The notes: generated from the letters alone by a model not told the origin. Shown: positions 9,470 through 19,507, counted from the stretch's first letter. The stretch is DNA of 64,000 nt from Psychrobium sp. MM17-31 (GCF_022347785.1 NZ_JAKRGA010000003.1:310001-374000), one strand, 5' to 3'. Numbers and translations: made by a program.

Positions 9470-10424
9470 TTTTCCCTGGATATTTATCGCCCTGCCGCTG
9501 CCATTATTAGTTTATTTCCTAATAAAACCAACACAGCAACCGCAACTATCCGCACTCAAAGTCGCCAATAATCGTGCGTTTCCGTCCGTAAGTGAGACCA
9601 CTAGCAATAAATCAGCAGCCAAGTTAGTTGCCAGTACTTTGGTATGGCTGTTATTAATCGTTAGTAGCGCCCAACCAATGTGGATTGGCGAACCAATTAC
9701 GCAACCAACCCAAGCACGTGAACTCATTTTAGCCGTGGATTTGTCAGCGTCGATGCAAGAAGATGACATGAAACTCAACGGCCGCTATGTGGATCGTTTA
9801 ACCATGGTTAAATCGGTATTGGCAGACTTTATAGCAAAACGACAAGGCGATCGCATTGGCCTTATTTTGTTTGCAGATAACGCCTACGTGCAAGCGCCCC
9901 TCACCTTCGATTTAACCACAGTACAAACACTGTTAGACGAATCATTTCTAGGCTTGGTTGGCCAACGTACCGCCATCGGTGAAGCTATCGGTCTAGCGGT
10001 AAAACGCTTCGACAACAAAGAAGACAGTAACAGAGTGTTAGTTCTACTAACCGATGGTGAAAACACTGCGGGCAGTATTTCTCCCGAGCAAGCACTCGAA
10101 CTTGCCATTGCTAAAGACGTCACCATTTACACTATCGGTGTCGGCAGTGAAAACAACCGTCAATTTGGCTTTTTTAATCGCAGTACGGGTGTCGATGAAG
10201 AGTCCTTAACGGATATCGCGCTAGCCACCAATGGCAAATTCTTTAAAGCTACCGATAGCGATCAGCTAGAAGACATCTACAGCCAATTAGATGCACTGGA
10301 AAAAATCGAAGCCAACGAGCAAACGATGCGCCCACAACAAGCCTTGTTTTATTGGCCGCTTGCCATTGCGATGCTAATTGTCGGCCTCCTTCTCGTAAGC
10401 GTTATCATCAGGGAGCAAAAGTAA
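9456..10424 (+). CDS. batA: BatA-like VWA domain membrane protein
   Basis: 322-residue protein: an N-terminal helix (FIALPLPLLVYFLI), a second helix about residues 60-72, a periplasmic von Willebrand A domain and a C-terminal helix (YWPLAIAMLIVGLLLVSVII). The MIDAS metal site is intact: DLSASM (DxSxS), the Thr in RTAIGEA and the Asp in LLTDGENT. Aerotolerance-type (Bat) proteins pair with MoxR ATPases in envelope stress processes. The start ATG lies inside the DUF4381 end and the stop overlaps the next start (TAATG). Confidence 0.9.
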   Translation: MLSFNFPWIFIALPLPLLVYFLIKPTQQPQLSALKVANNRAFPSVSETTSNKSAAKLVASTLVWLLLIVSSAQPMWIGEPITQPTQARELILAVDLSASMQEDDMKLNGRYVDRLTMVKSVLADFIAKRQGDRIGLILFADNAYVQAPLTFDLTTVQTLLDESFLGLVGQRTAIGEAIGLAVKRFDNKEDSNRVLVLLTDGENTAGSISPEQALELAIAKDVTIYTIGVGSENNRQFGFFNRSTGVDEESLTDIALATNGKFFKATDSDQLEDIYSQLDALEKIEANEQTMRPQQALFYWPLAIAMLIVGLLLVSVIIREQK

Positions 10425-12382
10425 TGGAAACATTAATGACAGATTTTCATTTTTTACGCCCGTGGTGGTTAGTCGCTATTATTCCTTTAACTGTATTGAT
10501 ATTGTTAGCCATTAGAGCGCAGCGCCGTCAGGGCCAATGGCATCAGGTTTTACCCGCACATTTGGCCAAGTTGTTAATCGTCGAAAGTGGCGCAACGCAA
10601 AAAAAACAATCAGGTTTTGCGTTATGGCTTGCCGCGTTAATAGCCACGATAGCTATGGCAGGCCCAACATGGGAGCGCATCGAGCAGCCGTTGTTTAAAG
10701 TTAAACAAGCGCAGATTGTGATAGCGGATATGTCATTATCGATGTATGCCACAGATCTCGCGCCAAATCGTTTAACCCGCGCTAAATTTAAAATCAAAGA
10801 TCTTATCAATCGTCTAAGCGAAGGTGAAACAGGCCTTATTGCCTATGCTGGCGATGCTTTCGTCATCAGTCCAATGACCCAAGACGTTGCAAACCTTAAT
10901 AACCTTCTGCCGGCTTTGAATCCACAGATTATGCCAGTGTATGGTTCGGATCCTACTGTCGCTGTCGAACGCGCACTCGAACTTCTGTCACAAACCCAAT
11001 ACAACCAAGGTCAACTCTATCTGGTTACCGATGGTATGGAGCCGGGTGACGCCCGCGCCATTACTCAGCTTGTTAAAAACACTAAATACACCTTGAATAT
11101 TCTTGGCGTTGGCACGGCTAAAGGCGCGCCAATTAAGCTACCCAACGGACAGCTGTTAAAAGACGATGCTGGCAATATTGTAATCCCTAAATTACAGGCC
11201 AACATCCTGCGAAATCTCGCCAGCACCCTTTCCGGCCGCTACAGCAATTTAACCAACGATCAGTCGGATATCGATTACCTCACCCAAACACTAGCGCCAG
11301 ATGAGATTGACGACGAGGCACGCGACAAACAGTTCGGTGACGAATGGCATGAGATGGGACCTTACCTTGTTCTGCTGATTCTACCATTTGCATTATTTGC
11401 GTTTAGACGCGGCGCACTGGCGGCAATCGTCGGTGTTATTTTCCTAGGGCAACTTGCACCACAACCAGCCTTCGCCACCACACCAGTGAGTGATAAGTCA
11501 GCACAGCTACCAAGCACGCAGCAAGTACAAGAGAAACTAACTCAGCGCACGACAGAATCTAGTTGGTGGAACAATCTATGGCAGAGTAAAAATCAGCGCG
11601 GCTACGATGCTTACCAAGCGCAAGATTTTGAACAGGCATTAAGCGATTTTAATGATCCACAATGGCGCGGCGCAGCTCATTATAAAAATGGCAATTATGA
11701 ACAAGCCCTCAGTGCTTTTGAACAAGACAAAGCCCCTAAAGGCCTGTTCAATCAAGCCAACGCACTTGCCAAAATGGAGCGAATCGATGACGCCATTCAA
11801 CGTTTAGAATCGCTAATAAACCAACAGCCTGACTTCCCCAATGCCAAGGAGAACCTTGAGATCCTCAAACAAATGCAGCAGCAACAGCAGCAAGACCAAT
11901 CGGGACAAGGTCAAGGCAAGGATCAGAATCAGCAACAACAGAACGGTAAAGATGCTCAGGACGGCGAGCAACAAGATGGCGATAACCAGCAATCTCAAGA
12001 GCAGTCTGGCGATGGACAGTCTCAGCAAAGCGAACAACAAGAAGGTGATGCCCAGCAAAGCCCACAACAAAACGAGCAGCAAAGCCAACAAAATGCAAAA
12101 GATCAAGACGGTAAAGAACAAGAGCAAACTCAGCAGCAAGGTCAGCAACAGCCGTTAACCGACGAAGAAAAGGCTCAGCAACAACAAGCGCAGCAAGCGG
12201 CACAGCAAAAACAGCAGATGTTTAACGAAGACAATTTAACGCCTGAGCAATTGCAACGCCTCAATCAGCTAGTGAAAAAGATCCCTGACGATCCTTCCCT
12301 GCTATTAAAAAACAAAATGGCGGTGGAAGCCCGTAAACGTCAGTATCAACGAGTGACAACTAAGGAACGTAAAAAGTGGTAA
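10424..12382 (+). CDS. batB: BatB-like VWA domain protein with TPR repeats and Gln-rich tail
   Basis: 652 residues combining two Bat modules. Residues about 1-330 are a membrane-anchored VWA domain with MIDAS motif DMSLSM and LVTDGMEPG, plus helices near residues 12-30, 60-75 and 310-350. A TPR region follows (YDAYQAQDFEQALSDF, YKNGNYEQALSAFE, NQANALAKMERIDDAIQRLE), as in BatC. Residues about 485-600 are low complexity, dominated by Gln with Asp, Glu, Gly and Ser. The conserved C terminus is EDNLTPEQLQRLNQLVKKI. The start at 10424 has AGGGAG upstream and overlaps the batA stop; a Met 12 bases further is also possible. The BatB-BatC fusion is common in gammaproteobacteria. Confidence 0.88.
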   Translation: METLMTDFHFLRPWWLVAIIPLTVLILLAIRAQRRQGQWHQVLPAHLAKLLIVESGATQKKQSGFALWLAALIATIAMAGPTWERIEQPLFKVKQAQIVIADMSLSMYATDLAPNRLTRAKFKIKDLINRLSEGETGLIAYAGDAFVISPMTQDVANLNNLLPALNPQIMPVYGSDPTVAVERALELLSQTQYNQGQLYLVTDGMEPGDARAITQLVKNTKYTLNILGVGTAKGAPIKLPNGQLLKDDAGNIVIPKLQANILRNLASTLSGRYSNLTNDQSDIDYLTQTLAPDEIDDEARDKQFGDEWHEMGPYLVLLILPFALFAFRRGALAAIVGVIFLGQLAPQPAFATTPVSDKSAQLPSTQQVQEKLTQRTTESSWWNNLWQSKNQRGYDAYQAQDFEQALSDFNDPQWRGAAHYKNGNYEQALSAFEQDKAPKGLFNQANALAKMERIDDAIQRLESLINQQPDFPNAKENLEILKQMQQQQQQDQSGQGQGKDQNQQQQNGKDAQDGEQQDGDNQQSQEQSGDGQSQQSEQQEGDAQQSPQQNEQQSQQNAKDQDGKEQEQTQQQGQQQPLTDEEKAQQQQAQQAAQQKQQMFNEDNLTPEQLQRLNQLVKKIPDDPSLLLKNKMAVEARKRQYQRVTTKERKKW

Positions 12383-14070
12383 TCAAACAACAATTCTCTC
12401 TTGAGCACAAAACTGAATTAGCGTCATGGTTGCGCTGTGCGTTACTGATTGTTATCGCTTGTTTGACAATACTGCTTAGTCATACAGCAAATGCAATCAC
12501 CACCTTGCGGGCTGAAGTTGATCGCAATCCAGCAATGGCAGGCGAAACCTTTATCCTAAATGTAGTCGCCGATGATTCAGTCAATAGAAATACGCTAGAT
12601 ACTAAAGCGTTACTAAAGGATTTTATTGTTGGTCAAACGTCTGTGTCCTCTAATACCCAAATTCTCAATGGCAGCATGTCGCAGCAAACGACATGGCGTG
12701 TGGCTTTAATCGCCCGTAATCCGGGGGACTACACCATTCCTTCGTTAACCGTTGATGGCATCAGCAGTCAACCTATTGCCATGAAGATTATTCCGCAAAC
12801 ACAAAGTGCGCAGGAGAATCAGGAAGTAAAACTCGATGCCACTATTTCTGCCACCACTAGCTATATTGGTCAGCCGCTGATTTATACGATTAAGCTCTAT
12901 ATCGGCACGCGCCTACAACGAGCTAATTTACAAGAGCCAAGCCTGATTGGTGCTGATGTTGTGCAAATGGGTGAAGATACAGATGCCAGTGAAATCGTTA
13001 ACGGCAAGCGTTATCGCACTATTACTAGACGCTATAGCATTAGCCCAACGCAAGCTGGCACCTTTGATTTACAAGGCAGTATATTTCGCGGCGATATCAG
13101 CCAATATGGTTATGGGCGCTCTAAGCCAGTTACCTTACTCGCGAATAATGAGACCATTACAGTTAAACCAATACCAACAGATTTCCCTGGTCAATGGTTA
13201 GCGTCTGAAATAGTGACTATAGAAGATGATTGGGAACAGCAAGAAACTTATCGCGTTGGTGAGCCTATCACCCGCACTATCACATTATCTGCAGCTAACA
13301 TAGCAACAGAGCAGCTACCAGATTTAACTATTGATAACGGCACTGATGTCCAAAGCTACCCAGATAAACCTGAACTTAAAACCGGCTTTAGTGGCAACAC
13401 GCTAATCTCGCAGGTAATTCAGAAACTCGCGCTAATTCCGAGTAAAGCAGGTACAGTGACCTTACCCGAAATCAAGGTGCCGTGGTTTAATGTCTCGACT
13501 GAGCGTGTTGAATGGGCAACAATTGCCGCCAAAACCATTACTGTTGCCCCAGCTAATCAGACACAGCAGCAAGTTGAAACACCTATCCAGCAGCCACAAC
13601 AAGTAACACCGCCGCAACAGCAAACGCCACAGGTAGTTAGCGTCGCTGCCCAATTAAACATCATCTGGCCGATTAGCGTCGCTACGCTTGCATTGCTTGT
13701 GATTTTGTTAGGGATTTATAGTTTGAAACTACGCACAAGATTGAATAGCGACACGCCAGCTGTCACAAAATCAGTTGAAACATCAACGGCGAGTTATGCT
13801 ACACTCATCGCCGCTTTAGAAAAAAATGACGTTGGCAACGTCATGAAATTATTACCATTGTGGTTAAATAGTGATTTCAACTTACGGCTGTCAGATCCAG
13901 TGGTTGTCGACAGCACTATCACCGAACACTATGAACGACTCGCTGGCGAGCAATACAGCAAGCAACCACAAACGGGCAATTGCCAAGCGCTAAAGCAAAG
14001 CGTCATCACATTTATGAAGAATTACAAAGTGACGACAAAACCATCACTAGATGGGCTATACAAAAATTAA
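12376..14070 (+). CDS. batD: BatD-like oxygen tolerance protein
   Basis: 564-residue envelope protein: signal peptide (LRCALLIVIACLTILLSHTANA, cleaved near residue 40), Ig-like beta-rich repeats typical of BatD (TLRAEVDRNPAMAGETFILNV; ATISATTSYIGQPLIYTIKLY; YRVGEPITRTITLSA), a Gln/Pro linker around residues 395-415, one transmembrane helix (about 425-447) and a cytoplasmic tail. The only reasonable start is GTG at 12376, inside the batB stop region with AAGGAA upstream; no in-frame ATG exists before the signal peptide. It completes the bat set. The exact function is unknown; it is thought to act with BatA and BatB at the membrane. Confidence 0.87.
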   Translation: MVIKQQFSLEHKTELASWLRCALLIVIACLTILLSHTANAITTLRAEVDRNPAMAGETFILNVVADDSVNRNTLDTKALLKDFIVGQTSVSSNTQILNGSMSQQTTWRVALIARNPGDYTIPSLTVDGISSQPIAMKIIPQTQSAQENQEVKLDATISATTSYIGQPLIYTIKLYIGTRLQRANLQEPSLIGADVVQMGEDTDASEIVNGKRYRTITRRYSISPTQAGTFDLQGSIFRGDISQYGYGRSKPVTLLANNETITVKPIPTDFPGQWLASEIVTIEDDWEQQETYRVGEPITRTITLSAANIATEQLPDLTIDNGTDVQSYPDKPELKTGFSGNTLISQVIQKLALIPSKAGTVTLPEIKVPWFNVSTERVEWATIAAKTITVAPANQTQQQVETPIQQPQQVTPPQQQTPQVVSVAAQLNIIWPISVATLALLVILLGIYSLKLRTRLNSDTPAVTKSVETSTASYATLIAALEKNDVGNVMKLLPLWLNSDFNLRLSDPVVVDSTITEHYERLAGEQYSKQPQTGNCQALKQSVITFMKNYKVTTKPSLDGLYKN

Positions 14071-14118
14071 CTCCATTATTTTTGAAAATAATGAAAGTTT
14101 TAAAAAGGGTTAGCGGTC

Positions 14119-14640
14119 TTGAAGAAAGATAACGAACTAAAAAAGCAATATGAAGCCCTTGTTGCCCAATATCATACTGATTTATATCGATATGGTTATT
14201 GGTTAACCAAAGATAAACAAGTCACTGAAGACATCGTTCAGGAAACTTTTTTAAGGGCGTGGCGTGCTATTGAGCAGCTACAAGACATCAAAGCAGCTAA
14301 AGGCTGGTTGATAACTATATTGCGCAGAGAAAATGCGCGTCGATTTGAGCGCAAACAGTTATCCTTAGTCGATATTGATGATTACAGCGTTGCCGACGAT
14401 GATGAGTCACAACAGCAAACATCTATCGAAAAAGAAGAGCTACATGAAGCAATCAACATGTTAGCGGATGATTATAAAGAGCCTTTGATTATGCAGGCGA
14501 TGTTTGGGTTTAGCGGCGAAGAAATTGCCAGCCAGCTAAATTTAAATAAAAACACTGTCATGACTAGACTCTTTAGAGCAAAGAAACAATTAGCAGAGCT
14601 TATAAAAAGCAATGCAGTAAGCAGGACTGCGGAAAAATGA
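14119..14640 (+). CDS. ECF-type RNA polymerase sigma factor
   Basis: 173-residue sigma-70 family protein. Region 2 is YRYGYWLTKDKQVTEDIVQETFLRAWRAIEQL (about residues 22-54) and region 4 is a helix-turn-helix (FSGEEIASQLNLNKNTVMTRLFRAK, about 132-156). The best start is TTG at 14119 with AGGG upstream. The following gene starts within its stop codon (ATGA) and encodes a membrane protein of the DUF3379 family, the usual partner and probable anti-sigma factor. It lies 48 bp after batD, so it may be co-transcribed with the bat operon or control it. Confidence 0.92.
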   Translation: MKKDNELKKQYEALVAQYHTDLYRYGYWLTKDKQVTEDIVQETFLRAWRAIEQLQDIKAAKGWLITILRRENARRFERKQLSLVDIDDYSVADDDESQQQTSIEKEELHEAINMLADDYKEPLIMQAMFGFSGEEIASQLNLNKNTVMTRLFRAKKQLAELIKSNAVSRTAEK

Positions 14641-15374
14641 AACCATTAGATTTTTACGATTTAGCTATTGCCGATCCCCACAATAGCGACCCCGACTTCT
14701 TAGAAGCGGTGGCAAAGGATCCGGCGTTGGCGCAAATCGTTGCCGAAGCAAAGGAAAACGATAAACTCTTCCAAGAGTTTATCTCGGATATTCCTGAGCC
14801 TTCAGCAGAGCATCTAGCGGCAATACAGGACATTTGTAACACGCCTGCGTTAGACAACGTTACGCCAATGCCAAAGCGCCAAATCAATCGCTTTAAGCCA
14901 TACCTAGCGATTGCAGCATCATTTGCGATTATGGCGGTTAGTATGTTTATGCTTAGTGGCAATAATCACTATAACCACAACTTAATGGACCATGCCCTAT
15001 CACACACTGAGCACGGATTACCATTTGCTGGCGCAACAGACACCAACCCGTCGTTACATCGAGTGAATCAACAACTAGCGGTGTATGGTGCCAAACTATC
15101 CAACGTCGATAACGTGCTTTGGTCAGCTCATTGTGATTTCGAAGGTGTGGCAAGTGCCCATTTGGTTTACCAGAATCACACACAAAAAGTGAATGTGTTT
15201 TTAGTACCTAAATCGCAAAAGTTTGATGAAATTAAAGCGAAATTTGGCAACGAGCAATTTGACGGTTCAATTACCGAACTAGAAGAAGGCTATTTAGTGA
15301 TTGTTGGTCCTAAAAACTCTGATATCACTAGCTTTAAGTCTAATATGGAAAGCCAATTAGATTGGTCAATTTAG
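14637..15374 (+). CDS. DUF3379 membrane protein, probable anti-sigma factor
   Basis: 245 residues: an acidic cytoplasmic N-terminal part (about 1-85), one transmembrane helix (YLAIAASFAIMAVSMFMLSG, about 87-106) and a periplasmic C-terminal domain rich in His and Asn. This topology and its 4-bp overlap with an ECF sigma gene suggest an anti-sigma factor. The fold matches DUF3379, found with ECF sigma factors in Alteromonadales. It shows no zinc-binding HxxxCxxC anti-sigma motif, so any inhibition would use another interface. Confidence 0.8.
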   Translation: MKPLDFYDLAIADPHNSDPDFLEAVAKDPALAQIVAEAKENDKLFQEFISDIPEPSAEHLAAIQDICNTPALDNVTPMPKRQINRFKPYLAIAASFAIMAVSMFMLSGNNHYNHNLMDHALSHTEHGLPFAGATDTNPSLHRVNQQLAVYGAKLSNVDNVLWSAHCDFEGVASAHLVYQNHTQKVNVFLVPKSQKFDEIKAKFGNEQFDGSITELEEGYLVIVGPKNSDITSFKSNMESQLDWSI

Positions 15375-15409
15375 TGGCAATTACTCCTTAATGCGATACA
15401 ATCGCATTG

Positions 15410-15672
15410 GGGCCTGTTTATCTTTTGAGGATGAATTTTGTGCAATTGACAAGGCTTTTTCGCAAGGCATGAGGAGCGACGCCTAGTTTACCTAGGCGAA
15501 CGACGAAAAACGCCGCGAAAATGTCTTGTCATTGCATACGAAGGACAGCGTTTGTTCGTGATTTCTACGGCGTTATCGCCTGCTAGCTTAGCCCACTAAG
15601 CGTCGCAGGCTCTGCCTTGTATAAAACCCGAACAATTCGCTGCAAAAACCTTCAAAAAAGATAAACAGGCCC
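15410..15672. mobile_element. 263-bp MITE-like element with 17-bp terminal inverted repeats
   Basis: GGGCCTGTTTATCTTTT at 15410-15426 is repeated perfectly inverted at 15656-15672. Between them are an internal palindrome (CGCCTAG-TTTAC-CTAGGCG, about 15480-15497) and no plausible gene. Similar GGCCTGTT-ended intergenic repeats are, from general knowledge, frequent in Alteromonadales. No clear target-site duplication was seen, so mobility is inferred from the structure only. Confidence 0.6.
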
Positions 15673-15683
15673 GAATAACTGCG

Positions 15684-15714
15684 AAACACCGAAGTTATTA
15701 CTTCGGTGTTTTTG
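15684..15714 (+). terminator. Intrinsic terminator downstream of the sigma/DUF3379 genes
   Basis: Stem AAACACCGAAGT (15684-15695), loop TATT, and its complement 15700-15711, followed by T-rich sequence. It lies just after the inverted-repeat element and 40 bp before putP. Confidence 0.75.
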
Positions 15715-15753
15715 TTTGTAACGTCCTTTAACTAAAAATAATAAGAATAAACC

Positions 15754-17205
15754 ATGACTATTGAACTCCCCATTCTCGTCACTTTCATATTTTATTTAGC
15801 CTGCATGCTCATGCTTGGCTTATACGCTTACAAAAAAACCAATAATCACAGTGATTACATTCTCGGTGGTCGCAGCCTAAGTCCTAGTGTCGCTGCGCTT
15901 AGTGTTGGTGCATCCGATATGTCTGGCTGGTTGTTACTCGGCCTACCTGGCGCAATTTACGTAAGTGGTGTCAGCGAAGTGTGGATCGGCATCGGTCTAG
16001 TGGCCGGCGCTGCGCTTAACTGGATGTTTGTTGCCAAGCGTTTAAGAGTTTATACCGAAGTCGCTGGCGATGCCCAAACCTTGCCAGACTTCCTTGCCAA
16101 CCGCTTTGGTGATACTGGCTTATTAAAAACCGTTGCTGCTATTGCTATCTTAGTATTTTTCACATTCTACACAGCCTCAGGTCTAGTGGGCGGTGCTATT
16201 TTATTTGAAAAAGTATTTGGCCTTGATTACACCATGGCCCTGCTCATCGGTACTTTCATTATTGTTTCCTATACCTATGTCGGTGGATTTTTCGCGGTAA
16301 GTTGGACAGATTTCTTCCAAGGCATCTTGATGTTATTGGCATTAATCATCGTCCCAGCAGCGATGTTCGTTGAAATCGGCGGTAGCGAAGCAATGACAAC
16401 CGCCCTACCAGAGAAAATGTTTGATATATCTCCAACAACCGGTGCTATCGGTTTAATTTCATTACTCGCGTGGGGCCTTGGCTATTTCGGTCAGCCACAC
16501 ATTTTAGTGCGCTTTATGGCGATTGCTAAACCAAGTGATGTGGCAGTATCGCGTAACATTGCCATGGGCTGGATGATCTTAGCCTTATGTGGAGCGTTAG
16601 CCACTGGTCTTGTTGGCGCGGCTTATTTTGCCGAGCAACCACTTGATAATCCGGAGACCGTGTTTATTTTCTTAAGTAAAGTGGCATTTAATCCTTGGGT
16701 ATCAGGCATTCTTATCGCTGCAATTCTATCTGCCATCATGAGTACCGTTGATTCCCAATTACTGGTAAGTTCAAGTGTGATCAGTGAAGATATTTACCGT
16801 CCGTTTGTTAACCCTAAAGCCACCGATAAAGAACTTATGCTTGTAGGTCGCTTAGCGGTAATTAGCATCGCCGCTATTGCTACCATTATTTCCCTTGATC
16901 CTAAATCTAATGTCCTTGGCCTTGTGGGTTACGCATGGGCTGGTTTTGGCGCGGCATTTGGCCCTATGGTCATCTTGTCACTATACTGGCGCAGCTATAA
17001 CAAATTTGGCGCAATAGCATCGATTATCACAGGTGCCCTCACCGTGATCATTTGGAAGAACCTTGAAGGTGGCTTATTCGACCTTTATGAAATTGTACCG
17101 GGCTTTGTGTTTGCATTAATCACAGGCGTTGTCGTTAGCATCATGACTGCAAAAGAAGACGCACAGCTTAACCAACAATTTGATGAGTTTGAAAAGTCTC
17201 TATAA
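15754..17205 (+). CDS. putP: Sodium/proline symporter PutP
   Basis: 483-residue transporter of the SSS family with about 13 membrane helices. PutP hallmarks are LGGRSLSPSVAALSVGASDMSGWLLLGLPGA (about residues 36-66), LLAWGLGYFGQPHILVRFMA and SAIMSTVDSQLLVSSSVISEDIY. It imports L-proline with Na+. Length is close to E. coli PutP (502). It stands alone, with a terminator behind it; no putA is in view. Substrate is inferred from family resemblance and is fairly sure. Confidence 0.92.
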   Translation: MTIELPILVTFIFYLACMLMLGLYAYKKTNNHSDYILGGRSLSPSVAALSVGASDMSGWLLLGLPGAIYVSGVSEVWIGIGLVAGAALNWMFVAKRLRVYTEVAGDAQTLPDFLANRFGDTGLLKTVAAIAILVFFTFYTASGLVGGAILFEKVFGLDYTMALLIGTFIIVSYTYVGGFFAVSWTDFFQGILMLLALIIVPAAMFVEIGGSEAMTTALPEKMFDISPTTGAIGLISLLAWGLGYFGQPHILVRFMAIAKPSDVAVSRNIAMGWMILALCGALATGLVGAAYFAEQPLDNPETVFIFLSKVAFNPWVSGILIAAILSAIMSTVDSQLLVSSSVISEDIYRPFVNPKATDKELMLVGRLAVISIAAIATIISLDPKSNVLGLVGYAWAGFGAAFGPMVILSLYWRSYNKFGAIASIITGALTVIIWKNLEGGLFDLYEIVPGFVFALITGVVVSIMTAKEDAQLNQQFDEFEKSL

Positions 17206-17221
17206 CAATTCAAATACTCAG

Positions 17222-17247
17222 CCGCTAACAAGAGTTAGCGGTTTTTT
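17222..17247 (+). terminator. Intrinsic terminator of putP
   Basis: Stem CCGCTAAC (17222-17229), loop AAGA, complement 17234-17241, then a run of T (17242-17247). Confidence 0.85.
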
Positions 17248-17356
17248 AATCTTATACATTATCTTTCGTTACCTTTTCTAAAACACTAAGCCCACATATG
17301 GCCCAGCGCTGCTTGAATATCCACAGCAATTTTTCTAATTATTGGTAACTAACGAC

Positions 17357-17389
17357 ACAAAAAAAAGCAGCACCATCGTTGGCACTGCT
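17357..17389 (-). terminator. Intrinsic terminator of purF
   Basis: On the minus strand: 10-bp stem AGCAGTGCCA / TGGTGCTGCT with two G-U pairs and a 4-nt loop, followed by eight T. It lies 40 bp after the purF stop. Confidence 0.8.
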
Positions 17390-17428
17390 CCTCAGGAATT
17401 TACTAACTAATCCAATTGGATTTATCGA

Positions 17429-18946
17429 CTAGTTTGCTTCGTTGTGAAGATCAATATTAGATATTTCAGCCTTGGCTTCAGTCGCGGCTTTGGCGCTGTC
17501 ATTGCGCAGGCCCGTAATTTCATCTAGATACTCTTGACTAATATCACCCGTCACATAACGCCCGTTAAACACTGACGTTTCAAAAGCTTCAATCTCAGGA
17601 TTCTCGTCGCGTACTGCCGAAATCAAATCCTCAATATCTTGGTAAATCAAATCATCAGCGCCGATTTGCTCGGCAATTTCATCCATTTCACGGCCATGAG
17701 CAATCAATTCTGTTACTGATGGCATATCGATGCCATATACATTCGGAAAGCGAATTTCTGGTGCTGCAGATGCAAAATACACCTTATTAGCGCCAGCTTC
17801 GCGCGCCATATCGATGATTTGCTCAGACGTTGTACCACGCACGATCGAATCATCAACCAGTAATACGTTTTTACCTTTGAACTCGCTCTTAATTGCATTT
17901 AGCTTACGACGCACTGACTTACGGCGCATCTTTTGACCAGGCATGATAAAGGTACGGCCAATGTAACGGTTTTTCACAAATCCTTGACGGTATGGAATAT
18001 TTAACTCGCTGGCAATTTCTAAGGCGATATCACACGACGTTTCTGGGATAGGAATAACCACGTCAATATCAAAATCTTCCCACTGACGAGCAATTTTTTT
18101 ACCGAGCTTCTTACCCATGTTAAGACGAGCTTGGTATACAGAGATTTTATCGATAAACGAATCTGGACGAGCAAAGTAGACGTATTCGAAAATACACGGC
18201 GCGTATTGGGCGTTCTTCGCACACTGTTGCGTGTGTAGATGGCCTTGCTCGTCAACATACACTGCTTCACCAGGTTCAACGTCACGCAAAAAGCTAAAAC
18301 CAAGTGCATCAAGTGCAACGTTTTCTGACGCTACCATGTACTCTACTTCGCCTTCTTCTTCTCGCTGACCTAACACTAATGGACGAATACCGTAAGGGTC
18401 GCGAAACGCAATCATACCGTGACCAATTACTAAGGCCACCGCAGCGTAAGCACCTTGTAACAAGGCGATGGTACGAGCAACACTGTCAAAGATCTCTTGC
18501 GGTGACAGTTTCATCGCCGGATTAACCGATAATTCATGGGCTAATACGTTTAGAAGAATTTCTGAATCTGAATTGGTATTGATGTGACGACGAGCGACGT
18601 TAAATAAATAATCTTGCAACGCGCGTGAGTTAGTCAGGTTACCGTTATGGGCTAGCGAAATACCAAATGGTGAGTTGACGTAGAACGGCTGTGCTTCGGC
18701 CGATGTTGAAGTTCCCGCCGTTGGATAACGAACGTGGCCAATACCGCTGGTGCCCTGAAGACGCTTCATGTGTTTTTGCTCAAACACATCACGCACTAGA
18801 CCATTAGCTTTGCGTAAACGAAAATTACCTTCGTCTACAGTACAGATACCTGCGGCATCTTGCCCCCGGTGCTGTAGCACCGTTAACGCATCATAAAGTG
18901 ATTGGTTTACAGGACTATAGGCAACAATACCAACGACACCACACAT
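17429..18946 (-). CDS. purF: Amidophosphoribosyltransferase PurF
   Basis: 505-residue enzyme that makes 5-phosphoribosylamine from PRPP and glutamine, the first step of purine synthesis. The N-terminal glutaminase nucleophile is Cys2 (MCGVVGIV). The glutaminase domain includes [11 protein letters not shown] and [11 protein letters not shown]. The PRPP loop in the C-terminal half is [15 protein letters not shown]. Length equals E. coli PurF (505). It is encoded 35 bp after cvpA, the same order as in E. coli, and ends at a clear terminator. Confidence 0.97.
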   Translation of the reverse strand: MCGVVGIVAYSPVNQSLYDALTVLQHRGQDAAGICTVDEGNFRLRKANGLVRDVFEQKHMKRLQGTSGIGHVRYPTAGTSTSAEAQPFYVNSPFGISLAHNGNLTNSRALQDYLFNVARRHINTNSDSEILLNVLAHELSVNPAMKLSPQEIFDSVARTIALLQGAYAAVALVIGHGMIAFRDPYGIRPLVLGQREEEGEVEYMVASENVALDALGFSFLRDVEPGEAVYVDEQGHLHTQQCAKNAQYAPCIFEYVYFARPDSFIDKISVYQARLNMGKKLGKKIARQWEDFDIDVVIPIPETSCDIALEIASELNIPYRQGFVKNRYIGRTFIMPGQKMRRKSVRRKLNAIKSEFKGKNVLLVDDSIVRGTTSEQIIDMAREAGANKVYFASAAPEIRFPNVYGIDMPSVTELIAHGREMDEIAEQIGADDLIYQDIEDLISAVRDENPEIEAFETSVFNGRYVTGDISQEYLDEITGLRNDSAKAATEAKAEISNIDLHNEAN

Positions 18947-18981
18947 AAATTTTCCCCTCTCAACAATGTTGAGTTAGTTAA

Positions 18982-19479
18982 CTAAGCTTGTTGTTTAATG
19001 AAGCTCGAGTTTTCTTTTAAAAACTCGAAGAACCATTCGATAACACCGCCAAATTCAGGAATAAGGACAGAATTCTTCCACCAATCTGAATTTGATAATG
19101 TTGTAAATGAATCTATTGCAAAGAGTACCGCAGCAACGATTAGCACACCGCGCAGAGCACCGAAAACTACACCTAGCATGCGATCTGTACCTGACAAGCC
19201 AGTACGAATAACCAACTGAGCAATAACGTAGTTACCTATTGCACCAATAATCAGAGTACAAATAAATAGCGCGACCACTGCACTTGCATTTCGCACCATA
19301 GGATCGTCTATTTGAGTTAGGAACGCAGCGAGATCTGCGTAAAACGTACTGGCAATAAAAAACGCAGCAACCCAAATAACCAATGATAATGCTTCTTTTA
19401 CAAAGCCACGGGCCAAACTAATCAGTGTCGATAAACCAATGATGATCAATATCGCAAAATCTATCCAAATCATCTTCAT
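18982..19479 (-). CDS. cvpA: CvpA family membrane protein
   Basis: 165-residue protein with four transmembrane helices (about residues 5-25, 30-50, 65-90, 103-123). It begins [28 protein letters not shown], the CvpA signature. The E. coli homologue is needed for colicin V production and envelope homeostasis. It precedes purF in an operon. An AAGGAG ribosome site lies upstream of the ATG and next to a weak PurR-like palindrome. Confidence 0.92.
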   Translation of the reverse strand: MKMIWIDFAILIIIGLSTLISLARGFVKEALSLVIWVAAFFIASTFYADLAAFLTQIDDPMVRNASAVVALFICTLIIGAIGNYVIAQLVIRTGLSGTDRMLGVVFGALRGVLIVAAVLFAIDSFTTLSNSDWWKNSVLIPEFGGVIEWFFEFLKENSSFIKQQA

Positions 19480-19495
19480 TTATGTGACACTCCTT

Positions 19496-19507
19496 GCAAA
19501 TTTGTGC
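19496..19507 (-). promoter_or_regulatory. Weak PurR-like site before cvpA-purF
   Basis: GCAAATTTGTGC matches 9 of 12 core positions of the PurR operator core GCAAACGTTTGC and lies 17-28 bp before the cvpA start. In E. coli the cvpA-purF operon is PurR-controlled. The match is imperfect and the position overlaps the leader, so this is tentative. Confidence 0.25.

Noticed and set aside
11813-12148. Leucine-rich minus-strand ORF
   Set aside because: It is the antisense of the Gln-codon-rich tail of the batB-like gene and has no start signal of its own.
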